Positions 37,923-45,140 of a stretch of 64,000 bases of DNA are shown one piece after another. The translations under genes were made by a program, and so were the position numbers. How positions within the stretch are numbered: the stretch's first letter is position 1; every line of letters begins with the position of its first letter. The DNA comes from Roseibium aggregatum (GTDB taxonomy: Bacteria; Pseudomonadota; Alphaproteobacteria; Rhizobiales; Stappiaceae): positions 1 to 64,000 of the forward strand of contig NZ_JAEKJZ010000009.1 of NCBI RefSeq assembly GCF_017309185.1, given 5' to 3'. The notes under the pieces were generated by a model. It saw only the letters and a program-made list of their open reading frames with translations, was not told the DNA's origin and did no database searches.

Positions 37923-37949
37923 AGCCGGGACGGCCCCCCGTCCCGGCTT
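37923..37949 (+). terminator. Probable terminator of mcd
   Basis: A perfect 11-bp stem (AGCCGGGACGG and complement) with a CCCC loop lies seven bases past the stop codon. The T tail is short (TTA), so the hairpin is clear but termination strength is uncertain. Confidence 0.72.
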
Positions 37950-38027
37950 ACTGCGCATTTCCCCTGACTTACACTCCCCATCGAAAAGCATAAATTGGTT
38001 GGGAGGATGATCTTTGGGCGAAACCTG

Positions 38028-38052
38028 GGAACGGATCGACGCCTGACCCGTT
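38028..38052 (+). promoter_or_regulatory. EcfG-type general stress promoter
   Basis: GGAAC (38028-38032) and CGTT (38049-38052) are separated by exactly 16 bases, the consensus for the alphaproteobacterial general stress sigma factor EcfG/SigT. The host-attachment-family gene starts 30 bases downstream with a strong ribosome site. Confidence 0.8.
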
Positions 38053-38082
38053 TCCTTGGTGACACCAGTGAAGGAGGACGAA

Positions 38083-38538
38083 ATGAGCGAACCGATCCGT
38101 CTGAAACACAATGGCTGGGTTGTCGTCGCCGATGGCACCAAGGCTCTGTTCCTGCGCAATGCAGGAGACGAGAAATTCCCCAACCTGGAAATCTTCAAGA
38201 AGGAAACCCAGGACAACCCTCCCAACCGGGAACAGATGTCGGACAGGCCCGGTCGACTGAGCGACGGCTCGAACGGTCACCGCAGCGCGGTCTCGGAGGC
38301 GGACTGGCACGCTCTTGCGGAATCGGGTTTCGCCTCGGATCTCGCCGACATGCTCTACAAGCGCGCCCACAAGGGAAAATTCGACGAAATCGTTCTCGTG
38401 GCAGCGCCCTCCGTCCTCGGCGAAGTCCGAAAGCATCTCCATAAGGAGGTCACCTCACGGGTAATCGCGGAGATCGGCAAGGACCTGACGAATCATCCTG
38501 TCGACAAGATCGAGAAGCTCGTTCTGGCCAGCGGCTGA
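38083..38538 (+). CDS. Host attachment family protein (baeRF-like)
   Basis: 151 residues from the ATG at 38083, preceded by AAGGAGG. The pattern WVVVADGTKALFLRNxGDxxxPNL, then an Asp/Gly/Arg-rich loop (RPGRLSDGSNGHRSA), FASDLADMLYKRAHKGKFDEIVLVAAPSVLGEVRKHL and the KDLTNHPVDKIEKLV end define the family first named for an Agrobacterium attachment protein; it is now grouped with archaeo-eukaryotic release-factor-like (baeRF) domains. Real function unknown. It has its own EcfG-type promoter and terminator, so it is a single-gene stress-induced unit. Confidence 0.92.
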   Translation: MSEPIRLKHNGWVVVADGTKALFLRNAGDEKFPNLEIFKKETQDNPPNREQMSDRPGRLSDGSNGHRSAVSEADWHALAESGFASDLADMLYKRAHKGKFDEIVLVAAPSVLGEVRKHLHKEVTSRVIAEIGKDLTNHPVDKIEKLVLASG

Positions 38539-38569
38539 GCGCGCCCGGACAAGCCGGTCGACGTTTTGG

Positions 38570-38598
38570 AGGAAGGTCTTCACCAGGCCTTCCTTTTT
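38570..38598 (+). terminator. Rho-independent terminator after the host-attachment-family gene
   Basis: AGGAAGG and CCTTCCT form a stem, extended by a T-G and a C-G pair, around a seven-base loop; five T follow. It lies between the gene and the next EcfG-type promoter at 38627. Confidence 0.85.
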
Positions 38599-38626
38599 CG
38601 TTTCCGGCTGCGGACCGACGTCTTCT

Positions 38627-38651
38627 GGAACGAATGCGCCGTCCAAGCGTT
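38627..38651 (+). promoter_or_regulatory. Second EcfG-type general stress promoter
   Basis: GGAAC (38627-38631) and CGTT (38648-38651) again with exactly 16 bases between them. It would drive the small genes at 38718 and 38906. Two exact matches within 600 bases, each placed before a gene, make chance unlikely. Confidence 0.8.
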
Positions 38652-38717
38652 ATCCTCTCAGGAACCGGCCGGCAACGAATGCGGACCGGTACGAAGGGTC
38701 AACGAGACGAGGACGAG

Positions 38718-38885
38718 ATGAACGTCTATCACGGCTTCGATTATCAGCATGCCAAACACACACGCCTGGGCACCGGAATGGAGAGCAAGGCTCACGAAAT
38801 CGACTGGAAAGCGATCACGGTCGGCTGCGCCTTGACCGGAATGCTTTTTTCGCTCATCGCGCTGGTTTTTCACTTGTTTTACTGA
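38718..38885 (+). CDS. Small single-span membrane protein
   Basis: 55 residues from the ATG at 38718 (the open frame begins further upstream but that part precedes a plausible leader). A polar N-terminal half (NVYHGFDYQHAKHTRLGTG) is followed by one membrane helix (about 34-54: AITVGCALTGMLFSLIALVFHLF) ending the protein. Family not recognised. The EcfG-type promoter at 38627 and the next gene 20 bases downstream suggest a stress-induced two-gene unit. Confidence 0.6.
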   Translation: MNVYHGFDYQHAKHTRLGTGMESKAHEIDWKAITVGCALTGMLFSLIALVFHLFY

Positions 38886-38905
38886 CACCAGCAAGGAGTC
38901 TACAG

Positions 38906-39154
38906 ATGAAGGACAGGATCACATCCCAGATTTCCACGCTGCTGAACGACGAAACGCGCAGCCGCAAGGAACGTGTCGAAGGGCTGATCAGACTGAGAGA
39001 AGATGCCCGGGCACTGGAACGCGCCGCGACCGAAGGTCCGATGGCGGGCCCCGAGCCTTCTGGAGAGCTGCTTCGCAAGGTCGATCGTGCGCTGGAGCGG
39101 CTCGGATACGACGAGGCCGCCCAGGCGGACGAGTTCAGTGCGGCAACGCTCTGA
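38906..39154 (+). CDS. Small helical protein of unknown function
   Basis: 82 residues with AAGGAG upstream of the ATG. Sequence is charged and helix-prone, with a Lys/Arg/Glu-rich first half (DETRSRKERVEGLIRLREDARALERAA) and an acidic C-terminal end. No family recognised; the size and pattern resemble small stress-associated proteins. It follows the single-span membrane protein gene by 20 bases, so both probably share the EcfG-type promoter. Confidence 0.68.
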   Translation: MKDRITSQISTLLNDETRSRKERVEGLIRLREDARALERAATEGPMAGPEPSGELLRKVDRALERLGYDEAAQADEFSAATL

Positions 39155-39224
39155 AGCCATCGATCATTGAAGAACCGGGCCGAAGACCCTATCTCTTGAG
39201 CGTCATTAACGGTAGGCTGTCCGG

Positions 39225-39599
39225 ATGAACACGACATTCGAAGACCTCGGTTTCGATCCGGAAATCTTGGGTCCCGAGGAGGACCAGAAAAAGTCGGTTC
39301 GCCAGAAACTCCTGGCGACCGCGCGCAAGGCCGCGCGGCAGATCCCCTTCATGGAAGACGTCGTAGCTGGTTATTATTGCGCGCTGGACCCGGCAACCCC
39401 GACCAAGGTCCGGGCGACGGCCCTGGCGGCACTTGCCTATTTCGTGCTGCCGCTCGACGCGGTTCCCGATCTGATCCTTGCCGTCGGCTTTGCCGACGAC
39501 GCCACGGTACTGATGGGCGCTCTCGCTATGATCCGCAGCCACATGCGCGAGGATCACTACCAGGCCGCCCGCGACGCACTGAAGGATGGGGAAATCTAA
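39225..39599 (+). CDS. YkvA family (DUF1232) protein
   Basis: 124 residues. The DUF1232 core is clear: IPFMEDVVAGYYCALDPATPTKVRATALAALAYFVLPLDAVPDLILAVGFADDATVLMGAL contains the family AAxxYFxxPxDxxPD(x)IP signature. The hydrophobic stretch (about 60-95) could be membrane-associated. The function of YkvA proteins is unknown. It lies 70 bases after the small stress-cluster gene on the same strand; no EcfG-type promoter is seen directly upstream, so readthrough is possible. Confidence 0.92.
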   Translation: MNTTFEDLGFDPEILGPEEDQKKSVRQKLLATARKAARQIPFMEDVVAGYYCALDPATPTKVRATALAALAYFVLPLDAVPDLILAVGFADDATVLMGALAMIRSHMREDHYQAARDALKDGEI

Positions 39600-39612
39600 G
39601 CCCCCATAGACC

Positions 39613-40065
39613 TTAATCCGGATTTCCGTCCGGGCCGGGGAGCGCGTCGTTTCGCCATGACCCCGAAGTTCTTCCCGCGATCAGCCAGTACACCGCGCCC
39701 GCGAAGAAACCCGCCGCAAGAACCACGACACTGCCGGGCCGGATATTTCCGGCCTCCTGCGGTGCTCCGAGTGTCCACAGAAGGAAAGCGATTCCCCCGC
39801 CCGCGGCCACGTGAAACACCAGGCCGCGCAGACGGGCAAGTTCGGCGACGCCGATCAGAATCGATGCGGGAACGAGCGATGCGGCGCCGATGACGCTGGC
39901 GCCGACCAGCCCCGTCCCGACCATCGTGGCGAAGGCAACCGGGTCCTGTTCCGGATGGGCTGCCCGGAAGAGGCCCCACGCAAGAAACAGGCCGGAGGCC
40001 AGCAGTCCGCAAATGAACCCGAATACGATCTTGAGGAGCTGAAACAAAAACTTGCCGCCGTCCAA
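39613..40065 (-). CDS. Hypothetical integral membrane protein
   Basis: 150 residues with four hydrophobic segments (about 9-31, 44-72, 78-98 and 108-128) and a short polar C-terminal tail. The Gly/Ala-rich helices (GLASGLFLAWGLF, MVGTGLVGASVIGAASLVPASILIGVAELARL) suggest a small four-helix membrane protein. No family recognised. Convergent with the YkvA gene and divergent from infC. Start ATG at 40065 has no strong ribosome site. Confidence 0.65.
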   Translation of the reverse strand: MDGGKFLFQLLKIVFGFICGLLASGLFLAWGLFRAAHPEQDPVAFATMVGTGLVGASVIGAASLVPASILIGVAELARLRGLVFHVAAGGGIAFLLWTLGAPQEAGNIRPGSVVVLAAGFFAGAVYWLIAGRTSGSWRNDALPGPDGNPD

Positions 40066-40344
40066 ACCCGTGTCCTTCCTGAAAACGCCTTGCCCCTACT
40101 TGAAGTCTGCTCCCCGGGAATGCAAGGGCGCAGCCACGAGAACGGCTGGCGCAACCGGGGCCGGAAATCCCCGGATTCGCTGTTTTCGGTTGACTTTTTG
40201 CCGATTTCGCAGGAACTTAAGGGATGGCGTTTGGAAACGCGCGATACTGACCTTGGCACCCGAGTTCCGAGGCTTTTTGCGTATGAACCGAGCCAGTCCC
40301 TGCGCCATGTAGAAAACGTTGAAACGATAGAGGAGATCTCGACC

Positions 40345-40884
40345 ATTCGCCGTCCGTTCCGCGCCCCGCCACCCACGAAGGAAGGCCCGCGCACAAACCA
40401 GGAAATTCGCGTCCGCGAAGTCCAGTTGATTGATCACGAAGGCGCCAACCGTGGCGTCATCCCGACAGAAGAAGCGATGGATATCGCGATGGAAGCCGGG
40501 TTGGATCTCGTAGAAATCCAGCCGAACGCAAATCCGCCTGTCTGCAAGATCCTGGATTATGGCCGGTACAAGTACCAGGCCCAGAAGAAAGCCGCAGAAG
40601 CCCGGAAAAAGCAGAAGACCGTCGAGATCAAGGAGATCAAGATGCGTCCGAACATCGACACGCACGATTACGACGTGAAGATGAAGAGCATGCTGCGGTT
40701 CTTCAACGAAGGCGACAAGGTGAAGGTCACGCTCCGTTTCCGGGGCCGCGAAATGGCACACCAGGACCTGGGCATGAACCTGCTCAACAAGGTACGCGAG
40801 GAAACCTCCGAGATCGCCAAGGTCGAATCCTCACCCAAGCTGGAAGGCCGTCAGATGGTGATGGTGCTCGCGCCGCTGAAGTAA
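40345..40884 (+). CDS. infC: Translation initiation factor IF-3, ATT start codon
   Basis: Binds the 30S subunit and checks the start codon and initiator tRNA. From the ATT at 40345 the protein has 179 residues, normal for IF-3, and begins (M)RRPFRAPPPTKEGPRTNQEIR, the standard alphaproteobacterial N terminus; no ATG is near, and upstream in-frame sequence is not IF-3. GAGGAG lies nine bases before the ATT. Both domains are complete, with IFRxxx-linker KKAAEARKKQKTVEIKEIKMRP. The rare start allows IF-3 to repress its own translation. rpmI and rplT do not follow; a terminator does. Confidence 0.95.
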   Translation: MRRPFRAPPPTKEGPRTNQEIRVREVQLIDHEGANRGVIPTEEAMDIAMEAGLDLVEIQPNANPPVCKILDYGRYKYQAQKKAAEARKKQKTVEIKEIKMRPNIDTHDYDVKMKSMLRFFNEGDKVKVTLRFRGREMAHQDLGMNLLNKVREETSEIAKVESSPKLEGRQMVMVLAPLK

Positions 40885-40910
40885 GCACGCGCTTTGCAGA
40901 AGACTTTCAA

Positions 40911-40934
40911 AACCCCGCTTCGGCGGGGTTTTTT
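40911..40934 (+). terminator. Rho-independent terminator after infC, UUCG loop
   Basis: AACCCCGC and GCGGGGTT pair around a TTCG tetraloop, followed by four more T. The stop codon of the converging TetR gene lies inside the T tail (40933-40935), and a short A run on the other side may let it act in both directions. Confidence 0.93.
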
Positions 40935-41493
40935 ATTGAAAGGCCGGATCGCGCAACAGCCGCTCCGCCAGTCGTTCGAGCGGCGCGCCACTTTGGTCCG
41001 CAAGCGCCAGAATCCAGGCGCCCTGAACCATGACGAGAACCTGCTCCGCCGCTGCCTCGGGGTCGGCGCAGCCGAATTGCGTCGCATATCCGGCGAGCCG
41101 GCGCTTCCATTTGTCCAGGACCGTGCAGGCCACCTGTCTCAACTCGGGATCCTGTGAAGCCGCCTGCAGCATGCTCATGACGGGACAGGCAAGAAGCCGC
41201 TCTTGCTGCGTCGCCAGTCTGGCGATCGCCCGGCAGGTGTTGGCGGCCCCTTCCCGGAAAGTACCGGCCTCCACGAAGGCTTCGGCGACGACATTTTCGA
41301 TAATCCCGCCCACCCAGAGTGTCGCTTCCTCGGCCAGCTCACGCTTGCCACCCGGAAAGTGATGATAGAGCGACCCTTTGGGCAGCCCGGCTTCCGAGAG
41401 GATTTCCGCCAGGCCGACACCATCATACCCCTTCCGCCTGAACAGGGAGGCGGCGGTGTTCAGAAGACGGTTTCGGCTCGATGGTTCGGACAT
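40933..41493 (-). CDS. TetR family regulator (LmrA/YxaF-like)
   Basis: 186 residues. N-terminal helix-turn-helix: LLNTAASLFRRKGYDGVGLAEILSEAGLPKGSLYHHFPGGKRELAEEA (about 9-57). The C-terminal ligand domain (about 70-186) with TCRAIARLATQQERLLACPVMSMLQAA follows the LmrA/YxaF-type TetR_C pattern. Divergent from the hydrolase gene at 41562 with two palindromic operators between them, so it most likely represses that gene and itself. Inducer unknown. This branch often responds to lipophilic or flavonoid-like compounds in other bacteria, which is only a hint here. Confidence 0.92.
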   Translation of the reverse strand: MSEPSSRNRLLNTAASLFRRKGYDGVGLAEILSEAGLPKGSLYHHFPGGKRELAEEATLWVGGIIENVVAEAFVEAGTFREGAANTCRAIARLATQQERLLACPVMSMLQAASQDPELRQVACTVLDKWKRRLAGYATQFGCADPEAAAEQVLVMVQGAWILALADQSGAPLERLAERLLRDPAFQ

Positions 41494-41504
41494 TCAAATC
41501 CTCT

Positions 41505-41536
41505 ACACCCTCTAGACCGATTGGTCTAGAGGGTGT
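41505..41536. promoter_or_regulatory. Operator 1 of the TetR/hydrolase pair, long palindrome
   Basis: Two perfect 14-base arms (ACACCCTCTAGACC and its complement) meet around a four-base centre GATT. The inner TAGACC-N4-GGTCTA is repeated in the second site at 41539-41554, so that core is probably the recognition element. Located 12 bases before the TetR start. Confidence 0.88.
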
Positions 41537-41538
41537 AT

Positions 41539-41554
41539 TAGACCAGTCGGTCTA
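41539..41554. promoter_or_regulatory. Operator 2 of the TetR/hydrolase pair
   Basis: TAGACC-AGTC-GGTCTA repeats the core of operator 1 with a different centre. It ends eight bases before the hydrolase start, where it would overlap that gene's ribosome site or promoter. The two centres are about 26 bases apart, which would place two dimers on nearly the same face of the helix. Confidence 0.86.
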
Positions 41555-41561
41555 TTAGGGG

Positions 41562-42428
41562 ATGGCTATGTTGAAAGACATCGGCGGAAGTGTAAGAGCG
41601 GTGGAATTCCAGGCTCGCGGAGCACGGCTTCAGGGCTACTACTACGAGCCTTCCGGCACGGTCCGGGCCAATCTGGTTCTCCATGGGGCGACGGGCGTCC
41701 ACCAGCGCTACTACCGCAACTTCGCGACCTGGGCCGCCGACAACGGCTTCGGCGTTCTCACTTACGACTACCGGGATTTCGGGGAATCCGCTCATCGTCC
41801 TCTCCGCGACAGCCCGACGACATTTACCGACTGGGCGGTGCTCGATCAGGCCGCCGCGGAACGCACCCTGTCCGAGCTCGCGCCAATCGGCCCGCTCTGG
41901 ACAATCGGTCATTCCCTAGGCGGGCTGGGGTTTGCGTTTCGTCCGTTCGACGCGCGGTACCAAAGGATCATCACCGTCGGAGCGGGGTTCGGACACTTCA
42001 CCGATCATCCCTGGAGTTACCGCCCGAAGGTGCTGGCGTTCTGGTTTCTTGTGGGGCCGGTCGCCACGACGTTGGCGGGATATCTGCCCGGCAAAAGCCT
42101 CCTTCTTGGGGAGGACCTGCCGGCCGGCGTCTACTGGCAATGGCGAAAATGGTGCACCAGCAGGGATTTTTTTAACGCCGACATCGGCGTCAGCCTGCCG
42201 GAGCCCGATTTTCGCCAGGAAGGTCGTGAACTCAAGATGTTCACGATGGAAGACGACGTCGTGGTCCCGCCGGCCAGCGTCGGAAGATATGCCGAGGTGT
42301 TTCCCAGGGAGCGCATCGAGTACCGGAACCTGCGCCCGTCGGACTATGGCCTGGCAAGCCTCGGCCATATCGAGGTCTTTTCCAGGCGCAGCGCAGCTGT
42401 ATGGCCCGACCTCCTCTCTTCGAATTGA
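41562..42428 (+). CDS. Alpha/beta hydrolase controlled by divergent TetR
   Basis: 288 residues (ATG at 41562; a second ATG at 41568 is close). Oxyanion LVLHGATGVHQRYYRNFA, nucleophile elbow GHSLGG (Ser about 116), acidic MEDDVVVPPASV and a GLASLGHIEVFSRR His segment give the triad. The YRDFGES motif and two hydrophobic stretches (about 150-175) are those of the YbaC/large-substrate esterase-like group. Substrate unknown. The TetR pair and two operators suggest induction by the compound it hydrolyses or detoxifies. Confidence 0.85.
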   Translation: MAMLKDIGGSVRAVEFQARGARLQGYYYEPSGTVRANLVLHGATGVHQRYYRNFATWAADNGFGVLTYDYRDFGESAHRPLRDSPTTFTDWAVLDQAAAERTLSELAPIGPLWTIGHSLGGLGFAFRPFDARYQRIITVGAGFGHFTDHPWSYRPKVLAFWFLVGPVATTLAGYLPGKSLLLGEDLPAGVYWQWRKWCTSRDFFNADIGVSLPEPDFRQEGRELKMFTMEDDVVVPPASVGRYAEVFPRERIEYRNLRPSDYGLASLGHIEVFSRRSAAVWPDLLSSN

Positions 42429-42454
42429 AGCCGGGGTCACAAGACGGGCTCACA

Positions 42455-42479
42455 GTAACGTAGCGGTATGCTACATTAC
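42455..42479. other. Imperfect hairpin before the transglycosylase-like gene
   Basis: GTAACGTAGC and GCTACATTAC form a 10-bp stem with one G-T wobble and a five-base loop. No T run follows. It lies between the hydrolase stop and the gene at 42598 and could be a weak terminator or a regulator site. Confidence 0.45.
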
Positions 42480-42597
42480 CGCGAGCTACGAATGGTTTTA
42501 TCGAACGAAATTGCGCCGTCGCTCAGACCGGAGCGGGTAATTATGAGCATTTGATTTTATTATCTCATCCAGCCAACTAAGCGGATCGGAGACATTC

Positions 42598-43446
42598 ATG
42601 CCGAAACTGCCTGGCAAGTCCTACGATGAAATGAAGGCCCTGATCGGCAAGAACCACGGCATTCCCTATGTCTTCAGCTGGGAATTGCTGATTGCCATCT
42701 GCTGGGAAGAATCCCTGTTCAACAATCAGGAACAGGAAAAGGGAACCGCCTGGGGGTTCGGTCAGGTGGAGCCCTCCGAATTTTACAAGTTCGAGACGCA
42801 GCAAGCACGCCAGAACGGATACTACGTGGCCAACCTTCCGCCGAGAACCAAGGTTGGAACCGCCACCAAGCTCCAGGGCAAATTGACGGACGATCAGTCC
42901 GTGCAGGTGGTCTCCGCCGCCCTCAGGCACAATTACTATTCCCGCAAGCACGACAAGCTGGATGCGCTCTATGCCTATGGCGGCGTCTACTACAAGGGCC
43001 CGTCGCCGCTGAGCAAGGCGGACAGAATCAAGATCATTCAGGGCTGGCTGAACTGCGAGAAGCACCTCCAGTTTTTCCATCAGGGTTACGATCGCGACGA
43101 AATCATCAAGGGGCTGAACATGGCCCGGAGCTTCAAGAGCCGCGAAGCCGAATTCCGGCCGATCCTGTTCCCGCTGAGCGAGGATTATCTGATCGAGTGG
43201 CTGAAGAAATATATCGCGCAGCTGAAGGCCAGCAAGCAGATGCTCCGGACGGGCGCGCGCGGGCAGGAGGTGACGGCGCTGCAATCCGTCTTGAACCACA
43301 AGGGACAGTCACAAGCAGCCAAACTGGTGGAAGACGGCATTTTCGGACAGAAGACCGGCGCGCGCGTCTTCGAGTTCCAAAAGCAGAATTTCCTGACCGC
43401 CGACGGCATCGCCGGTCCCAAGACCAAGGCGAAGCTGACTGCCTGA
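42598..43446 (+). CDS. Lytic-transglycosylase-like protein with C-terminal peptidoglycan-binding domain
   Basis: 282 residues. The N-terminal domain (about 25-150) has the SLT-type catalytic pattern ICWEESLFNNQEQEKGTAWGFGQVEPSEF: an ES-x-FN with catalytic Glu (38) followed by G-x-A-x-G-x-x-Q. The C-terminal domain (about 215-280) is PG_binding_1 with GARGQEVTALQSVLN, DGIFGQKTGARVFEFQKQ and DGIAGPKTKAKL. There is no signal peptide or membrane segment. Such a protein needs a phage-type holin, a secretion machine or lysis to reach the wall; none is adjacent. It could be a phage-derived endolysin or an exported effector. Stands alone. Confidence 0.8.
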   Translation: MPKLPGKSYDEMKALIGKNHGIPYVFSWELLIAICWEESLFNNQEQEKGTAWGFGQVEPSEFYKFETQQARQNGYYVANLPPRTKVGTATKLQGKLTDDQSVQVVSAALRHNYYSRKHDKLDALYAYGGVYYKGPSPLSKADRIKIIQGWLNCEKHLQFFHQGYDRDEIIKGLNMARSFKSREAEFRPILFPLSEDYLIEWLKKYIAQLKASKQMLRTGARGQEVTALQSVLNHKGQSQAAKLVEDGIFGQKTGARVFEFQKQNFLTADGIAGPKTKAKLTA

Positions 43447-43462
43447 AAACGCGCCCGGCGCG

Positions 43463-44611
43463 TCAGGCCCGCGCACGAGACGCGTGGTGGCGGGCAAGGT
43501 GAAGCCGGTCGTCGCGCGAAGAGAACACCACCGCCAGACCAATGCCGATCAGGGAACCGACGATCGTGTCGAACACCCGCTCCGGTGCCATTGACGCGCC
43601 ATGGGCGCCGTTGGCAGCCAGATAGGTCATCAACAGCGCCATCGGTGTCACGAAGATCTGTCCCAGGCCGTAGTTCGCCCCGATGACGAATTCCGTGGCA
43701 ATCTGGAAAAAGGCGACCAGCAGGATCACCGTCGCGAAGGACGGTTCCTGCGCCAGCACGAACCAGACAAGCGCCGAACCGACCAATGACCCGACCATAC
43801 GCTGCAAGGCCCGGGTCATGCTGATCTGCAAATTGGCGCCCTGCAGAACGACGACCGCCCCCATGACCGCCCAGGTCGGATGCCCCGCACCCGCCGTCTG
43901 AACCGCGAAGGCGGCCAGCGCCGCCCCCAGGACAATCCTTGCCGCCGCCGAAAGACGTGCCCGCACCGGCTGGTGAGGCTCCACCGGAAGAGGCAATTCG
44001 GGATCGCCCGTATGGCGGAACCGCTCCGTGAGCGCACAGACGGCCCATGCCAGCGCCGCCCCCGCCGCGGTTGCCGCCACCCGTTCCAGAACAGTGTGGA
44101 AGCTGTCCAGGGGGCCCATCGCGGCTCCTGCCGCAAAGATGAAGATCAAGGCCCCGGGAGGGCCGAACCGGCCTGCGAGCGAGATGAAAAAGAACACGCC
44201 GCTCGCCAGGGCAAGGAGCAGAAGCTGCGGCACAGACGGCAGACCGAGCCATCCGGTCGCCGACATGACGAAGACACCCAGGACCTGCGCAACGGCACTA
44301 TAGAGCACGATGCGCCGACGTTGAGCCGCTTCCGGAGCGAACCGCCCGAACAGGGTGACCAGCGAGCCAAGAGCAGCGAACCCTGCCAGATGCGGCCAGG
44401 GCGTCAGGTAATACACAATCGGGAGAACGATTGCTCCCGCTAGCGCGGCCTGAAACCCGGCCAGCAGAGAGTTGCGCAGGAACGGCTGCGCCGAAAGCGA
44501 AAGACTTTCCAGAAACCGGTGCCGATGAAGAAAAAGAACCGCCGCATCGCGGCGGCGAAGCGCCAGTTCCGCAGTGGCCTCATTTGGGCAGGTATCCGAT
44601 TTGCGCGTCAT
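43463..44611 (-). CDS. FUSC family (aromatic acid exporter type) membrane protein
   Basis: 382 residues. N-terminal soluble lead (about 1-45), then two blocks of six hydrophobic segments (about 48-195 and 220-365). The second block has AVQTAGAGHPTWAVMGAVVVLQGANLQISMTRALQRMVGSLVGSALVWFVL, the FUSC signature. It lacks the large cytoplasmic insert of AaeB/YccS, so it is a short member. Probably exports aromatic or other organic acids. Its start overlaps the MarR stop by four bases, so the two are coupled. Confidence 0.9.
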   Translation of the reverse strand: MTRKSDTCPNEATAELALRRRDAAVLFLHRHRFLESLSLSAQPFLRNSLLAGFQAALAGAIVLPIVYYLTPWPHLAGFAALGSLVTLFGRFAPEAAQRRRIVLYSAVAQVLGVFVMSATGWLGLPSVPQLLLLALASGVFFFISLAGRFGPPGALIFIFAAGAAMGPLDSFHTVLERVAATAAGAALAWAVCALTERFRHTGDPELPLPVEPHQPVRARLSAAARIVLGAALAAFAVQTAGAGHPTWAVMGAVVVLQGANLQISMTRALQRMVGSLVGSALVWFVLAQEPSFATVILLVAFFQIATEFVIGANYGLGQIFVTPMALLMTYLAANGAHGASMAPERVFDTIVGSLIGIGLAVVFSSRDDRLHLARHHASRARA

Positions 44612-45078
44612 GTCGCCTCTTTTGATTGCCGCGCCTGCGCCTCCCTGAGCCGCGCATCGATTTTTTCAAAACTGGTCAGGACGTCTTCCACGTCCGCGTC
44701 AGACAGGTCCGCCAGGAGGTCCTCCTCCGCCCGGTAGAGTTCCCGCCGGATCTCCCTCACCCGCTCCGCCCCGGACGGGGTCAGAAAGACCAGCCGCGCC
44801 CGCGCGTCCTTTTCGTCGACCCGCCGCTCAACCAGGTTCTGCCGGCACAGGATATCGAGCAGCCGGACCAGGCTAGACGTATCGATGCCCATGCGCGCCG
44901 CCAGATCTTTCTGCGTCAGGCCACCACCGGTTTCCTGCAGATGGACCAGCGGCACCCAGGTCGCGTCGGTAAGACCGGCCGCCGCAAGGTGCCGGTCGAT
45001 GACCTGCCGCCAGCGGCGCGCCAACTGGGAAAAACACATGCCGAAGCGGAATCTGGGCGTGACGGGAAGATCGTTCAT
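44608..45078 (-). CDS. MarR family regulator
   Basis: 156 residues from the ATG at 45078 (a TTG at 45096 is in frame). Winged helix-turn-helix: LTDATWVPLVHLQETGGGLTQKDLAARMGIDTSSLVRLLDILCRQNLVERRVDEKDARARLVFLTPSG, with the typical DxRxRxVxLTxxG wing. It is coupled to the FUSC exporter gene, a very common local-regulation pair in which an aromatic ligand releases repression. The palindrome at 45097-45124, just upstream of the start, is its likely operator. Confidence 0.94.
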   Translation of the reverse strand: MNDLPVTPRFRFGMCFSQLARRWRQVIDRHLAAAGLTDATWVPLVHLQETGGGLTQKDLAARMGIDTSSLVRLLDILCRQNLVERRVDEKDARARLVFLTPSGAERVREIRRELYRAEEDLLADLSDADVEDVLTSFEKIDARLREAQARQSKEAT

Positions 45079-45096
45079 GGACGATCCGTAAAGCAA

Positions 45097-45124
45097 ATTA
45101 ATTTGAATTGCAAATCAAATTAAT
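45097..45124. promoter_or_regulatory. Likely MarR operator
   Basis: ATTAATTTGA and its exact complement TCAAATTAAT are separated by eight bases, in an AT-rich island within GC-rich surroundings. It lies 19 bases before the MarR start and overlaps the expected promoter, as in most self-repressed marR units. Confidence 0.85.
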
Positions 45125-45140
45125 AAACGCATTGGCGTGG

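Noticed and set aside
38661..38687. A third GGAAC as an EcfG promoter
   Set aside because: GGAACC at 38661 has no CGTT at 16 or 17 bases.
39811..40344. Upstream in-frame extension of infC (ATG at 39811)
   Set aside because: The extension overlaps a membrane protein gene on the other strand and has no IF-3 similarity; the ATT start with GAGGAG gives the normal N terminus.
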